64,000 nucleotides of DNA from NCBI GenBank assembly GCA_023387335.1, contig JAEWIF010000003.1, positions 124,001 to 188,000 on the forward strand, written 5' to 3'. This document shows, piece by piece, positions 35,359 through 43,849 of the stretch. The notes beneath the pieces were generated by a model. It did not search any database, was not told where the DNA came from, and saw only the letters and a list, made by a program, of their open reading frames with translations. Within the stretch, counting starts at the first letter, position 1, and each line of letters begins with the position of its first letter. The stretch is from Pseudomonadota bacterium. Its GTDB lineage: Bacteria > Pseudomonadota > Gammaproteobacteria > Burkholderiales > Burkholderiaceae_C. A program made the position numbers and the translations under genes.

Positions 35359-37619
35359 GCCCGCACGCAGTCCGCGAAGTACTTCACCTTGCCCTCGGCG
35401 TCGACCTCTTCCACCAGGCCGTGGATGTCGGTCTCGAAGCCCGGGCACTGCGAGTTGAACTCGCGCGAGAACTTCAGGTAGTCGACGATCTTCTTGTTGA
35501 AGACCTCGCCCGGGATCAGCAGCGGGATGCCCGGCGGGTAAGGCGTGATCAGCGAAGTGGTGATGCGGCCTTCCAGCTCGTCGATCGGCACCCGCTCGGT
35601 CTTGCGGTGGGCGATGTGCGAGAAGGCGTCGCTCGGCTTCATCGCCGGCGTCAGGTCCGACAGGTACATGTCGGTCGTGAGGCGGGCGATGTCGTACTTG
35701 GCGTACATCTCGTGCACCAGCTGGCACAGGTCGGCCAGGCCCATGCGCTCGTAGCGCGGGTACTGGGCGCAGAACTCGGGGAGGATGCGCCACATCGGCT
35801 GGTTGCGCGCGTAGTCGTCCTTGAACTGCTGCAGCGCCGTCAGCAGCGTGTTCCAGCGGCCCTTGGTGATGCCGATGGTGAACATGATGAAGAAGCTGTA
35901 CAGGCCCGTCTTCTCCACGATGATCCCGTGCTCCGCCAGGAAGCGCGTGACGATCGAGGCCGGGATGCCGGTCTTGGCGAACTTGCCGTTCAGGTCCAGG
36001 CCGGGCGTGACCACGGTGGACTTGATCGGGTCCAGCATGTTGAAGCCCTCGGCCAGGTTGCCGAAGCCGTGCCACTTGGCCGTGCGGGCCTCGCCCTTGA
36101 TGATCCAGTCGTCGGCGCGGCCGATGCCCTCCTCGGCCAGCTTGTCCGGGCCCCAGACCTTGAACCACCAGTCCTTGCCGTACTCCTGGTCGACCTTGCG
36201 CATGGCGCGGCGGAAGTCCAGCGCCTCCTGCAGGCTCTCCTGCACCAGCGCGGTGCCGCCGGGCGGCTCCATCATCGCGGCGGCCACGTCGCAGCTGGCG
36301 ATGATCGAGTACTGCGGGCTGGTCGAGGTGTGCATCAGGAACGCCTCGTTGAACAGGTGGCGGTCCAGCTTGGTCTGCTTGGCGTCCTGCACCAGCACGT
36401 GGCTGGCCTGGCTGATGCCGGCCAGCAGCTTGTGGATGGACTGGGTGGCGTAGACCAGCGACTTCTCCGGCCGCGACCGCTTCTTGCCCATGGCATGGAA
36501 GCTGCCGTAGAACGGATGGAAGGCCGCGTGAGGCAGCCAGGCTTCGTCGAAGTGCAGCGCCTCGACGTAGCCGTCCAGCATGCCCTTGATGGTTTCCGTG
36601 TTGTAGAGGACGCCGTCGTAGGTGGACTGCGTGAGCGTCACGATGCGCGGCTTCACGTTGTCGGCGTCCACGCCCGCCAGCAGCGGGTTGGCGCGGATCT
36701 TGGCCTTGATCGCCTCGGGCGTGAATTCGCTCTGCGGGATCGGTCCGATGATGCCGAAGTGGTTGCGCGTCGGCTTCATGAACACCGGGATCGCCCCGGT
36801 CATGATGATCGAGTGCAGGATCGACTTGTGGCAGTTGCGGTCCACCACCACCACGTCGCCGGGCGCCACCGTGTGGTGCCACACCATCTTGTTCGACGTC
36901 GACGTTCCGTTCGTCACGAAGAAGCAGTGGTCGGCGTTGAAGATGCGCGCCGCGTTGCGCTCGCTGGCCGCCACCGGGCCGGTGTGGTCCAGCAGCTGGC
37001 CCAGTTCGTCCACCGCGTTGCAGACGTCGGCGCGCAGCATGTTCTCGCCGAAGAACTGGTGGAACATCTGGCCGATCGGGCTCTTGAGGAAGGCCACCCC
37101 GCCCGAGTGCCCCGGGCAGTGCCAGGAGTAGGAGCCGTCCTCGGCGTAGTCCAGCAGCGCCTTGAAGAACGGCGGCTGGATGCCCTCCAGGTAGCTCTTG
37201 GCCTCTCGGATGATGTGGCGCGCCATGAACTCCGGCGTGTCTTCATACATGTGGATGAAGCCATGGAGCTCGCGGAGCACGTCGTTGGGCAGGTGCTGCG
37301 AGGTCTTGGTCTCGCCGTAGATGTAGATCGGCACGTCGCTGTTCTTGCGGCGCACCTCGGTGATGAAGTTGCGCAGGTTCAGCACCGCCGGGTCGGGCTC
37401 CGGCCCCTGGGTGAACTCCTCGTCGTCGATCGACAGGATGAAGGCGCTGGCGCGGCTTTGCTGCTGCGCGAACTGCACCAGGTCGCCGTAGCTGGTGACA
37501 CCGAGCACCTCCATGCCCTCGGCCTCGATCGCCTGGGCCAGCGCGCGGATGCCCAGCCCGGACGTGTTTTCCGAGCGGTAGTCTTCGTCGATGATGACGA
37601 TGGGGAAGCGGAATTTCAT
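35355..37619 (-). CDS. Orn/Lys/Arg decarboxylase, PLP-dependent fold type I
   Basis: 754 residues with the three-domain layout of inducible amino-acid decarboxylases: an N-terminal receiver-like 'wing' domain ('FPIVIIDEDYRSENTSGLGI'), the PLP core (about 140-600) with 'CPGHSGGVAFLKSPIGQ', 'FFVTNGTSTSNKMVW' and the PLP-binding Lys in 'TQSIHKLLAG', and the C-terminal domain. Length is closest to biodegradative arginine decarboxylase AdiA (~755), but lysine or ornithine is not excluded. No antiporter gene is adjacent, so a role in polyamine synthesis rather than acid resistance is possible. Confidence 0.88.
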   Translation of the reverse strand: MKFRFPIVIIDEDYRSENTSGLGIRALAQAIEAEGMEVLGVTSYGDLVQFAQQQSRASAFILSIDDEEFTQGPEPDPAVLNLRNFITEVRRKNSDVPIYIYGETKTSQHLPNDVLRELHGFIHMYEDTPEFMARHIIREAKSYLEGIQPPFFKALLDYAEDGSYSWHCPGHSGGVAFLKSPIGQMFHQFFGENMLRADVCNAVDELGQLLDHTGPVAASERNAARIFNADHCFFVTNGTSTSNKMVWHHTVAPGDVVVVDRNCHKSILHSIIMTGAIPVFMKPTRNHFGIIGPIPQSEFTPEAIKAKIRANPLLAGVDADNVKPRIVTLTQSTYDGVLYNTETIKGMLDGYVEALHFDEAWLPHAAFHPFYGSFHAMGKKRSRPEKSLVYATQSIHKLLAGISQASHVLVQDAKQTKLDRHLFNEAFLMHTSTSPQYSIIASCDVAAAMMEPPGGTALVQESLQEALDFRRAMRKVDQEYGKDWWFKVWGPDKLAEEGIGRADDWIIKGEARTAKWHGFGNLAEGFNMLDPIKSTVVTPGLDLNGKFAKTGIPASIVTRFLAEHGIIVEKTGLYSFFIMFTIGITKGRWNTLLTALQQFKDDYARNQPMWRILPEFCAQYPRYERMGLADLCQLVHEMYAKYDIARLTTDMYLSDLTPAMKPSDAFSHIAHRKTERVPIDELEGRITTSLITPYPPGIPLLIPGEVFNKKIVDYLKFSREFNSQCPGFETDIHGLVEEVDAEGKVKYFADCVRA

Positions 37620-37744
37620 GCGGGTCGGCCGAGGGCCGGAAAGTCAAGGCGCGAAGTGTATGCAAATCGGGTGACGCGACCGGGGCATCGCCGCTCACCC
37701 ACAATCGGCCCATCCGTAATTTTCGAACACGGAAGGAGGCCCGG

Positions 37745-38170
37745 ATGGCGGATTCGACGGTGTGGTGGCTGCTCACGGGCGCGGCGGTCGCCGTGGAACT
37801 GGTCACCGGAACCTTTTACCTGCTGATGCTGGCCATCGGCCTGGCGGCCGGCGCGCTGGCCGCCCACGCGGGCGCCGGGATGGCGGCGCAGCTGGTCACG
37901 GCGGCCCTGGTGGGCGGCGGCGCGGTGGCCGCCTTGTACGTCATTCGCCAGCGGCGCCCCGCCACGCCGGGCGCCGCCGCCAACCCCGACGTGAACCTGG
38001 ACGTGGGCGAAACCGTGATGGTCGAAGCCTGGCGGCCGGACGGCACCGCCCTGGTGCGCTACCGCGGCGCCAGCTGGACGGTGGCCCACCCGCCCGGCGC
38101 GGCCCCCGCGGCCGGCCTGCACCGCGTGCGCGAGGTGGTCGGCAACCGCCTCATCGTCGAGAAGATCTGA
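37745..38170 (+). CDS. NfeD-like membrane protein
   Basis: 141 residues: two or three membrane helices in the first ~70 residues ('WWLLTGAAVAVELVTGTFYL', 'AAGALAAHAGAG'), then a cytoplasmic OB-fold domain ('LDVGETVMVEAWRPDGTALV', 'RVREVVGNRLIVEKI'), the NfeD pattern. NfeD proteins are almost always encoded beside an SPFH protein, which follows here after 23 bases; the pair is thought to organise membrane microdomains or protein quality control. Good GGAGG ribosome site before ATG. Confidence 0.87.
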   Translation: MADSTVWWLLTGAAVAVELVTGTFYLLMLAIGLAAGALAAHAGAGMAAQLVTAALVGGGAVAALYVIRQRRPATPGAAANPDVNLDVGETVMVEAWRPDGTALVRYRGASWTVAHPPGAAPAAGLHRVREVVGNRLIVEKI

Positions 38171-38193
38171 ACCCCCAAGAAGGAAGAACAACC

Positions 38194-39111
38194 ATGGAAA
38201 TCGCCCTCGTCCTGTTCGTCATCGCCGTCATCTTCGTGGTGCGCGCCGTCAAGGTCGTCCCCCAGCAGCACGCCTGGGTGGTGGAGCGCCTGGGCAAGTA
38301 CCACGGCTCGCTCACCCCGGGCCTGAACTTCCTGGTGCCCTTCATCGACAAGGTGGCCTACAAGCACAGCCTGAAGGAGATCCCGCTGGACGTCCCCAGC
38401 CAGGTCTGCATCACCCGGGACAACACCCAGCTGCAGGTGGACGGCATCCTGTACTTCCAGGTCACCGACCCGATGCGGGCCAGCTACGGCAGCTCCAACT
38501 ACATCGTGGCCGTCACCCAGCTGGCCCAGACGTCGCTGCGCAGCGTGATCGGCAAGCTGGAGCTGGACAAGACCTTCGAGGAGCGGGACGTCATCAACGC
38601 CCAGGTCGTGCAGGCCATCGACGAGGCGGCCCTGAACTGGGGCGTGAAGGTGCTGCGTTACGAGATCAAGGACCTGACGCCGCCGGCCGAGATCCTGCGC
38701 GCCATGCAGGCCCAGATCACCGCCGAACGGGAGAAGCGCGCCCTGATCGCCGCGTCCGAAGGCCGCCGGCAGGAGCAGATCAACATCGCCACCGGCGAGC
38801 GCGAGGCCTTCATCGCCCGCTCCGAAGGCGAGAAGCAGGCCGAGATCAACCAGGCCCAGGGCGAGGCGGCCGCCATCCTCGCCGTGGCCGAAGCCAAGGC
38901 CGAGGCCATCCGCAAGGTCGCCGAAGCCATCCGCCAGCCGGGCGGCGAGCAGGCGGTGCAGCTGGAAGTGGCGGAGAAGGCGGTGGACGCGTTCCGCAAC
39001 GTGGCCAACGAGTCGCAGACCACGCTGATCGTCCCGGCGAACATGAGCGAGGTCTCGACCCTCATCGCGTCGGCGATGAAGATGATCCAGGCGGGCCGGC
39101 CGACGGTCTGA
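38194..39111 (+). CDS. qmcA: SPFH-domain protein, stomatin/QmcA-like
   Basis: 305 residues. An N-terminal membrane anchor (about 3-22), the SPFH domain (about 20-190: 'VPQQHAWVVERLGKYHGSL', 'VPFIDKVAYKHSLKE', 'TQLAQTSLRSVIGKLELD'), and a long Ala/Glu-rich helix (about 190-265) that drives oligomerisation. Typical C-terminus ending in a conserved hydrophobic stretch. QmcA/stomatin proteins form membrane cages. Partner of the upstream NfeD gene. AAGGAAG ribosome site. Confidence 0.88.
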   Translation: MEIALVLFVIAVIFVVRAVKVVPQQHAWVVERLGKYHGSLTPGLNFLVPFIDKVAYKHSLKEIPLDVPSQVCITRDNTQLQVDGILYFQVTDPMRASYGSSNYIVAVTQLAQTSLRSVIGKLELDKTFEERDVINAQVVQAIDEAALNWGVKVLRYEIKDLTPPAEILRAMQAQITAEREKRALIAASEGRRQEQINIATGEREAFIARSEGEKQAEINQAQGEAAAILAVAEAKAEAIRKVAEAIRQPGGEQAVQLEVAEKAVDAFRNVANESQTTLIVPANMSEVSTLIASAMKMIQAGRPTV

Positions 39112-39116
39112 TCGTC

Positions 39117-39263
39117 TGTCCAATTGACTGTCCATCTGTCTAGACACTGTCCAAGCGACAGCTTAGACAATGCTCCGTGTGGTGCTCCGACGACGCGTCT
39201 GTTTAGTCTGTCTTGACAAATGACCTAAGACAGTTCAACCTTCTGTCCAACACTGTTTGGACA
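39117..39263 (+). promoter_or_regulatory. Dense array of TGTC/GACA half-sites upstream of the MerR-like gene
   Basis: The gap between qmcA and 39274 holds about ten half-sites: TGTCCAA (39117, 39148, 39244), TGTCCAT (39129), GACA (39157), TTAGACA (39163), TAAGACAG (39226), the perfect palindrome TGTCTAGACA (39137-39146), the near-palindrome TGTCTTGACA (39209-39218) and the inverted repeat TGTCCAA-N6-TTGGACA (39244-39263). The last pair ends 11 bases before the start codon. A consensus TTGACA hexamer lies at 39213-39218. This looks like a cooperative operator for a dimeric regulator, most simply the protein encoded next. Confidence 0.65.
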
Positions 39264-39273
39264 AAGGCTGAAT

Positions 39274-40338
39274 GTGTTGAGCAGCAAGGAAGTTCTGGAG
39301 CGCACCGGCATCTCGCGGGCGACCCTGAACAACTACATCGGGAGCGGCCTCGTGCCGCGCCCGGAGGTGCTGCCGCCCAGCCCCGAGCACGGCGCGGCGC
39401 CCCGCATCGGCTACTTCCCGGACGACACGGTCGACCGCATCGGCCAGATCCAGCGGCTCAAGCAGCAGGGCTGGAGCATCGCCCGCATCGCCGCCCACCT
39501 GGCGGGCGGTGCACCGGTGGAAGCGGGGGCGCCGGCCCCGGCCCCGCAAGCGCCGGTCGTCCACCGCGTCGCCGAACCGGCCCCGGCACCGGCATTCGCT
39601 GAGCGCCCCGCCGCCCCGCCGGCGGTCGTCTCCGTTTCCCCTTCCCGCGCCCCGGCGCCCATCCTCACGCCCGTCGCGCTCCTCGTCAGCACGCTGCAGG
39701 ACGCCGGCGAGCTCTGGCTGCAGCTGCCCGCCGGCGAGTACTTCGAGCTGGTCAACGAGGTCTGGCTCGAGCTGGACCGCATCTTCCGGCGCCACGGTGG
39801 CCGCCACGGCAAGCATCCGGGCGAAGGCATGGTCTGCCACTTCCTGCCGCAGACGTCCGCCAGCTACCTGTGGAGCGCCCTCGCCGCCGCCCACCAGGCC
39901 CGCGAGGCCATGCGCCAGATCAGCAGCCGCTGGCAGGCGCGCAAGGGCTGGGACTTCGAGCTGTGCATGAACACCGGCGTGGACGAAGGCCAGGAATGGC
40001 TGGGCGCGCTGCGCCTGTCCGAGCCGCTGGAACTCACGGTCGTCGGCGGCGCCGCCGACCACGCGGCCCAGCTCTCGCGGTCGGGGCGCGACAGCGCCGT
40101 GTGGGTCACCCGCAACCTGGTGGGCAAGCTGTCCGCCGACGAGCGCCGCGCCCTCACCTTCGGCGTGCCCCGGGCCGACCGGCGCGTGCTCTCCAGCTTC
40201 GCCCGCCTGGCCGACCTGGCCGCCACCCACGGATCGCCCGCGGTACCCGCCGCGCTGGCCGACCTGCCCGTCACCGAACTGCTGGACCTGGACACGGTCC
40301 CGCCCTCTCCCCACTCGCCGTCCAGGCCCCAGGCCTGA
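39274..40338 (+). CDS. MerR-like regulator with C-terminal degenerate nucleotidyl-cyclase-homology domain
   Basis: 354 residues, GTG start at 39274 (TTG 39277 also possible). Residues 1-78 are a MerR-type winged helix: 'SSKEVLERTGISRATLNNYI', 'GYFPDDTVDRIGQIQRLKQQ', 'GWSIARIAAHLAG'. A Pro/Ala linker (80-135) follows. Residues ~138-295 resemble class III cyclase domains: 'YFELVNEVWLELDRIFRRHG', 'HPGEGMVCHF', 'NTGVDEGQEWLGAL' and 'LTVVGGAADHAAQLS'. The metal Asp residues (first absent, second replaced by Glu) and the transition-state Asn/Arg are not conserved, so catalysis is unlikely; ligand sensing is inferred. In an operon with the small protein at 40360. Confidence 0.75.
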   Translation: MLSSKEVLERTGISRATLNNYIGSGLVPRPEVLPPSPEHGAAPRIGYFPDDTVDRIGQIQRLKQQGWSIARIAAHLAGGAPVEAGAPAPAPQAPVVHRVAEPAPAPAFAERPAAPPAVVSVSPSRAPAPILTPVALLVSTLQDAGELWLQLPAGEYFELVNEVWLELDRIFRRHGGRHGKHPGEGMVCHFLPQTSASYLWSALAAAHQAREAMRQISSRWQARKGWDFELCMNTGVDEGQEWLGALRLSEPLELTVVGGAADHAAQLSRSGRDSAVWVTRNLVGKLSADERRALTFGVPRADRRVLSSFARLADLAATHGSPAVPAALADLPVTELLDLDTVPPSPHSPSRPQA

Positions 40339-40359
40339 GGAAACAGGAAGGAACACACC

Positions 40360-40722
40360 ATGCGCTGGTTCAAGCCGAATCTCAGGAACAGCCTGCATGC
40401 CATCTTCAGCGGCGGGCTGGGCACCTCGCGCCTCATCGAGGAGGACGAGGACACGCTGGTCAGCATCGAGGACATCCGCACCCGGATGACCGAGATGCTG
40501 TCCTCGCACGACGACGAGCGCGCCACCATCGTGCGGCGGCGCATCCGCTACGCCGACAGCGTCGAGTCGCTCTGGTTCCTGCGTGGCGAGCTGATGGCGG
40601 TGCTGTCCCGGTCGCGCGGCGAAGCCCGGGCGCTGGAGATGATCGCCAGCGTCAGCGACATGTTCGACGACCTGCTCCCGGAAGGCCTGCGCTCGCGCCC
40701 CAGCCCGCTCGGCCGCTACTGA
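40360..40722 (+). CDS. Small unknown protein, paralogue of the product at 3856
   Basis: 120 residues, 21 bases after the MerR/cyclase-homology gene, with AGGAAGG ribosome site. Start 'MRWFKPNLRNSLHAIF' aligns with the other copy; shared core 'VSIEDIRTRMTEML' and 'RRRIRYADSVESLWFLRGEL' 'MAVL', then a helix and 'SVSDMFDDLLPEGLRSR'. Helical, no signal or membrane segment, no known domain recognised. The strictly spaced LW-LRG core suggests a small helical protein that binds a partner, perhaps the regulator next to it. A 7-bp inverted repeat follows the stop. Confidence 0.75.
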   Translation: MRWFKPNLRNSLHAIFSGGLGTSRLIEEDEDTLVSIEDIRTRMTEMLSSHDDERATIVRRRIRYADSVESLWFLRGELMAVLSRSRGEARALEMIASVSDMFDDLLPEGLRSRPSPLGRY

Positions 40723-40723
40723 A

Positions 40724-40754
40724 CCTCAGCGGTTACAGCCCGCAATGGCTGAGG
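40724..40754. terminator. Inverted repeat after the small protein gene
   Basis: CCTCAGC (40724-40730) and GCTGAGG (40748-40754) with 17 bases between, starting two bases after the stop codon. No T-tract follows, so it may be an RNA 3' end stabiliser or weak terminator rather than a classical one. Confidence 0.3.
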
Positions 40755-40846
40755 CTCCCGCCTTACCTGTGCAACACACGGTGCCCTGACCCCGGCCGAA
40801 GAATCCTCCCAACGCCGCGCCCCTTGCGCGGCTCCGCGGGAGGCAC

Positions 40847-42091
40847 ATGGCCACCTTGCATTCGCGCGACGCGCCACCGGCATGCGCGTTGACGCTCTTC
40901 CTCCTGGCCGGTTGTGGCGGCGGCGGCAGCAGCGCCGGCGTCAGCCTGGTGGACCCGCCGGATCCGCCCGGGCCCGCCCTCGCCATCCGCACCAGCCCGC
41001 CCGCCCTGCTCCAGGTCCCGCCGGCGCCCAACGTGCTCCCCATCTCGCTCGGCCGCGGCCCCCGCGGCACGGCGTTCAACGCGCCTTTCGTCTCCGTCAC
41101 GATCTGCATTCCCGGCACCGCCACCTGCCAGACCATCGACCAGGTGCTGCTGGACACGGCCTCTTCCGGCTTGCGCATCGCCGCCTCTGCGCTGCGCAGC
41201 GGCATGGACCTGCCGTCGCTGCGCACGGCGGCAGGCGCCCCGGTCTCGCAGTGCGTCCCGTTCGCGAGCGGCGCCGCCTGGGGATCGGTGCGGCGGGCGG
41301 ACGTCCGCCTGGCCGGCGAAGAAGCCCAGGCGATCCCGATCCAGGTGTACGAGCGCGCCGGGCCCTCCTCGCCCCCGCGGCCCGGCGCCTGCGCCACCGC
41401 GAGCGACCTCGCCCAGGTGATCGACGCCAACGGCGTCCTGGGCGTGGGACTGCGTCGGCAGGACTGCGGCGCCGGCTGCGAGTCCGCCAGCCCGGCGGCG
41501 GTCTACTTCACCTGCGCGGGCGGTCCGTGCACGCCGGCCGCGGTGGCCCGCGGCAGCCAGGTCGGCAACCCGATCGCCGCGCTGGGCGCCAACAGCAACG
41601 GCCTGGCCATCCTGCTGCCGCGGGTGCCGCCGGGCGGATCCAGCGCGGTCACCGGCGCCGCGATCCTGGGCATAGGCACGCAGCCGAACAACGTTCTCGG
41701 CGCCGCGCGCGTGTTCGCGCCGGACGCCGAAGGCTTCCTGGCCGCCCGCTACAAGGGCGCGACCTACCGATCCTTCCTGGACACGGGCACGAACAGCGTG
41801 CGCGTGCCGGACGCGGACCTGCCGTTGTGCGGGGAGTTCTATTGCCCGCCGCAGCCCGGGTCGCTGATGGCCACGATCAGTTCACCGGCCGGCGCTTCGC
41901 AGGACGTCGAGCTCACGTTCGAGTCGCCGGGCGCGATCAGCCCGGACGCCGTCGCCGCGGTCATCGCCGGCGGCGCGCGGACCGGGCGGTACGTGAACTG
42001 GGGGCTGCCGTTCTTCTTCGGGCGGACGGTGCACCTGGCGATCGAAGGCGCGGAGACGCCGGCGGGGGTGGGCCCTTATTGGGCGTTCTAG
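40847..42091 (+). CDS. DUF3443-like lipoprotein with aspartyl-protease-like motifs
   Basis: 414 residues. The signal region ends with the lipobox LLAGC followed by a Gly/Ser run. The mature protein carries two Asp-Thr motifs, 'LLDTASSGLRI' (about residue 100) and 'FLDTGTNSVRV' (about residue 305), in positions like the catalytic pair of pepsin-fold proteases, and six or more Cys residues probably in disulphides. This matches the DUF3443 family of betaproteobacteria, whose activity is unknown. Strong GGGAGG ribosome site. The stop overlaps the convergent VanZ gene by four bases (CTAG). Confidence 0.75.
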   Translation: MATLHSRDAPPACALTLFLLAGCGGGGSSAGVSLVDPPDPPGPALAIRTSPPALLQVPPAPNVLPISLGRGPRGTAFNAPFVSVTICIPGTATCQTIDQVLLDTASSGLRIAASALRSGMDLPSLRTAAGAPVSQCVPFASGAAWGSVRRADVRLAGEEAQAIPIQVYERAGPSSPPRPGACATASDLAQVIDANGVLGVGLRRQDCGAGCESASPAAVYFTCAGGPCTPAAVARGSQVGNPIAALGANSNGLAILLPRVPPGGSSAVTGAAILGIGTQPNNVLGAARVFAPDAEGFLAARYKGATYRSFLDTGTNSVRVPDADLPLCGEFYCPPQPGSLMATISSPAGASQDVELTFESPGAISPDAVAAVIAGGARTGRYVNWGLPFFFGRTVHLAIEGAETPAGVGPYWAF

Positions 42092-42492
42092 CTGGAAAGC
42101 CGCGCGCGGCGGGTGTGCAGCCTCAGGAGGGCCCAGGCCAGCGCCGCGCCGAGGAGGCCGCCGGCGGCGTCGATCCCGATGTCGGTGAGCCTTCCCACGC
42201 GCCCGACAGCCAGGAACTGGAGCGCCTCGGTCGCCGCCCCCAGGCAGGCGGCGAGCGCGATCGCCCCGGCCGGTCGCACCCGGCCCGTCCAGAGCAGCGC
42301 GGCGGACAGCAAGGCGAACCCGAGGAAGTGGCCCAGCTTGTCAGGATGCAGGTAGGCGGGGAACGGACGCAGCAGTTCGTTCTTCGAGCCCACGGGCATC
42401 AGCGTGGCGATGAAGATGCAGGCGAGCGCCAGGAGCGCGAGGCTCCAGGCGATGACTTGGCGCGGGGAAAGACTTCGGGACGAGGACTGCAC
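42088..42492 (-). CDS. VanZ-like membrane protein
   Basis: 134 residues, four membrane helices with the VanZ-family pattern: 'LMPVGSKN', 'HPDKLGHFLGFALLSAALL', 'AATEALQFLAVGRVGRLTDI' and 'GIDAAGGLLGAAL'. The conserved Lys/His/Glu/Asp residues are placed at membrane faces. VanZ gives teicoplanin resistance in enterococci, but chromosomal homologues in proteobacteria are often found at polysaccharide loci, as here. Lies 18 bases downstream of the WcaI-like gene on the same strand. Confidence 0.83.
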   Translation of the reverse strand: MQSSSRSLSPRQVIAWSLALLALACIFIATLMPVGSKNELLRPFPAYLHPDKLGHFLGFALLSAALLWTGRVRPAGAIALAACLGAATEALQFLAVGRVGRLTDIGIDAAGGLLGAALAWALLRLHTRRARLSS

Positions 42493-42510
42493 CGGGCCAT
42501 TGTCCTGGCT

Positions 42511-43776
42511 CTATTGGGCTTTGCGAGCGACCCCGGCGCGGGAGGGCGCCCGCCGGCAGAGCGCCAGGACTTCGGACTCAAACTTGCCAAGGACGGTGTC
42601 ACGATCCAGCTCGCTGAGCGCGAACCGGCGGGCGTTCTCACCCATGCGGGCACGCTCGTGGGGATCGTCCATCAGCTGGCGAACGGCCGCGGCCAGCGCC
42701 GGCGCGTCCTCGGCCGGCACGACCAGTCCGCACCGGGCGCGCTCCGAAACCACCTGCGCCAACTCCGTCTGCGGAGCGGCGGTGGCCACCACCGCCCGCC
42801 CACTGGCCAGCATGCCTGTCAGCTTGGACGGCATCACCAGATCGGCCGCATCCGCACGCTGCGGCAGCAGGTGCACGTCGGCCAGGGCGAGGAAATCGCC
42901 GAGCCGGCTGAGCGGCTGCAGCGGAAGGAAACGCACGTTGGGCAGGCCTTCGCAGCGGCGCATCAGCTCGTCGCGACCCGTGCCATGCCCGCAGAACACG
43001 AACAACACCGAAGGATCGTCGCGCAGCAGAGCAGCCACCTCGGCCAGCACTTCCAGCCCCTGCTTGTTGCCCATGTTCCCCGAGTACATGGCGACGCGCG
43101 TTTCGGGCGCCAGGCCAAGTTCCTCGCGGTAGCTGCTGCGAGCCTGTGGCTGCACCAGCGACAAGTCGGCCCAGTTCGGAAAGAACACCAGTTGCCCGGG
43201 CCACAAACCCTTGCTGCGGGCCAGTTCCATCATCCGGCCGGAGATGGTGGACACGCGGTCGAACCGCCGCATCAGCCACCGCTCCATGGCCAGCAGCATC
43301 CGGCGCGATCGCGCGCCGGCCAGCAGGCCCATGCTGAACGCCGCGTCCACTTCGAAGTCCTGGATGTGCAGCCACGACTTGCCACCGGAAGCCTTGGCCA
43401 CCAGGGCCGCCACGGGCGCGCAGGCCAGGGTCGGCTCCACCACCCACACCAGTTCCGGCCGCCAGAAGACCTGGCGCAGCGCCACCGGCAGGCTGGTGAG
43501 GGCGAAGCTGGCCAGGTGCAGCATGCGCTTGAGCCCGCCGGCATTGCGCGGCACCCACAGCGGGCAGCGCCACACGGTGAGCGAGGCGCCCTGCTCCGTT
43601 CGCCACAGCCAGCGCGAATAGCCCTGGCGCACCTTCCACTCGGGGTAATAAGGCGGCGCGGTGATGACGCGCACCTCGTGGCCCCGGGCGGCCAGCCATT
43701 CAGCCAGCTCGCCGGTGTACTTGCCCGTGCCGGTCAGCTCGGGGGCGAAATTGATCCCGTAGAGGAGTATTCGCAC
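42511..43776 (-). CDS. wcaI: Glycosyltransferase family 4, WcaI-like
   Basis: 421 residues of GT-B fold. N-terminal 'RILLYGINFAPELTGTGKYT' is the WcaI/colanic acid glycosyltransferase hallmark; the acceptor-side 'APPYYPEWKVRQGYSRW' follows. The donor domain has 'VAMYSGNMGNKQGLEVL', 'PSKLTGMLASGRAVVATA' and the E-x7-E-like region. Adds a sugar to the lipid-linked repeat unit on the cytoplasmic face. Belongs to the EPS locus though separated from the main cassette; VanZ is downstream. Confidence 0.88.
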   Translation of the reverse strand: MRILLYGINFAPELTGTGKYTGELAEWLAARGHEVRVITAPPYYPEWKVRQGYSRWLWRTEQGASLTVWRCPLWVPRNAGGLKRMLHLASFALTSLPVALRQVFWRPELVWVVEPTLACAPVAALVAKASGGKSWLHIQDFEVDAAFSMGLLAGARSRRMLLAMERWLMRRFDRVSTISGRMMELARSKGLWPGQLVFFPNWADLSLVQPQARSSYREELGLAPETRVAMYSGNMGNKQGLEVLAEVAALLRDDPSVLFVFCGHGTGRDELMRRCEGLPNVRFLPLQPLSRLGDFLALADVHLLPQRADAADLVMPSKLTGMLASGRAVVATAAPQTELAQVVSERARCGLVVPAEDAPALAAAVRQLMDDPHERARMGENARRFALSELDRDTVLGKFESEVLALCRRAPSRAGVARKAQ

Positions 43777-43798
43777 GGCGCTCCTACTGCTTTGGCCG

Positions 43799-43830
43799 CA
43801 AAGAAATCGGGCCCGGAGGTGCCGGGCCCG
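43799..43830 (-). terminator. Terminator after the lipoprotein gene at 43850
   Basis: CGGGCCCGG (43808-43816) and CCGGGCCCG (43822-43830) form a 9-bp stem with 5-base loop. On the minus strand it is followed by ATTTCTTTG, a modest T-rich tract. It lies between the small lipoprotein gene and the WcaI-like gene. Confidence 0.6.
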
Positions 43831-43849
43831 TTGAACTCACGTCAGCGGC

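Noticed and set aside
39244..39263. Reading the TGTC/GACA repeats as a CRISPR array
   Set aside because: Repeat units are 4-8 bases, unevenly spaced and in both orientations, without unique spacers of constant length; no cas genes nearby.
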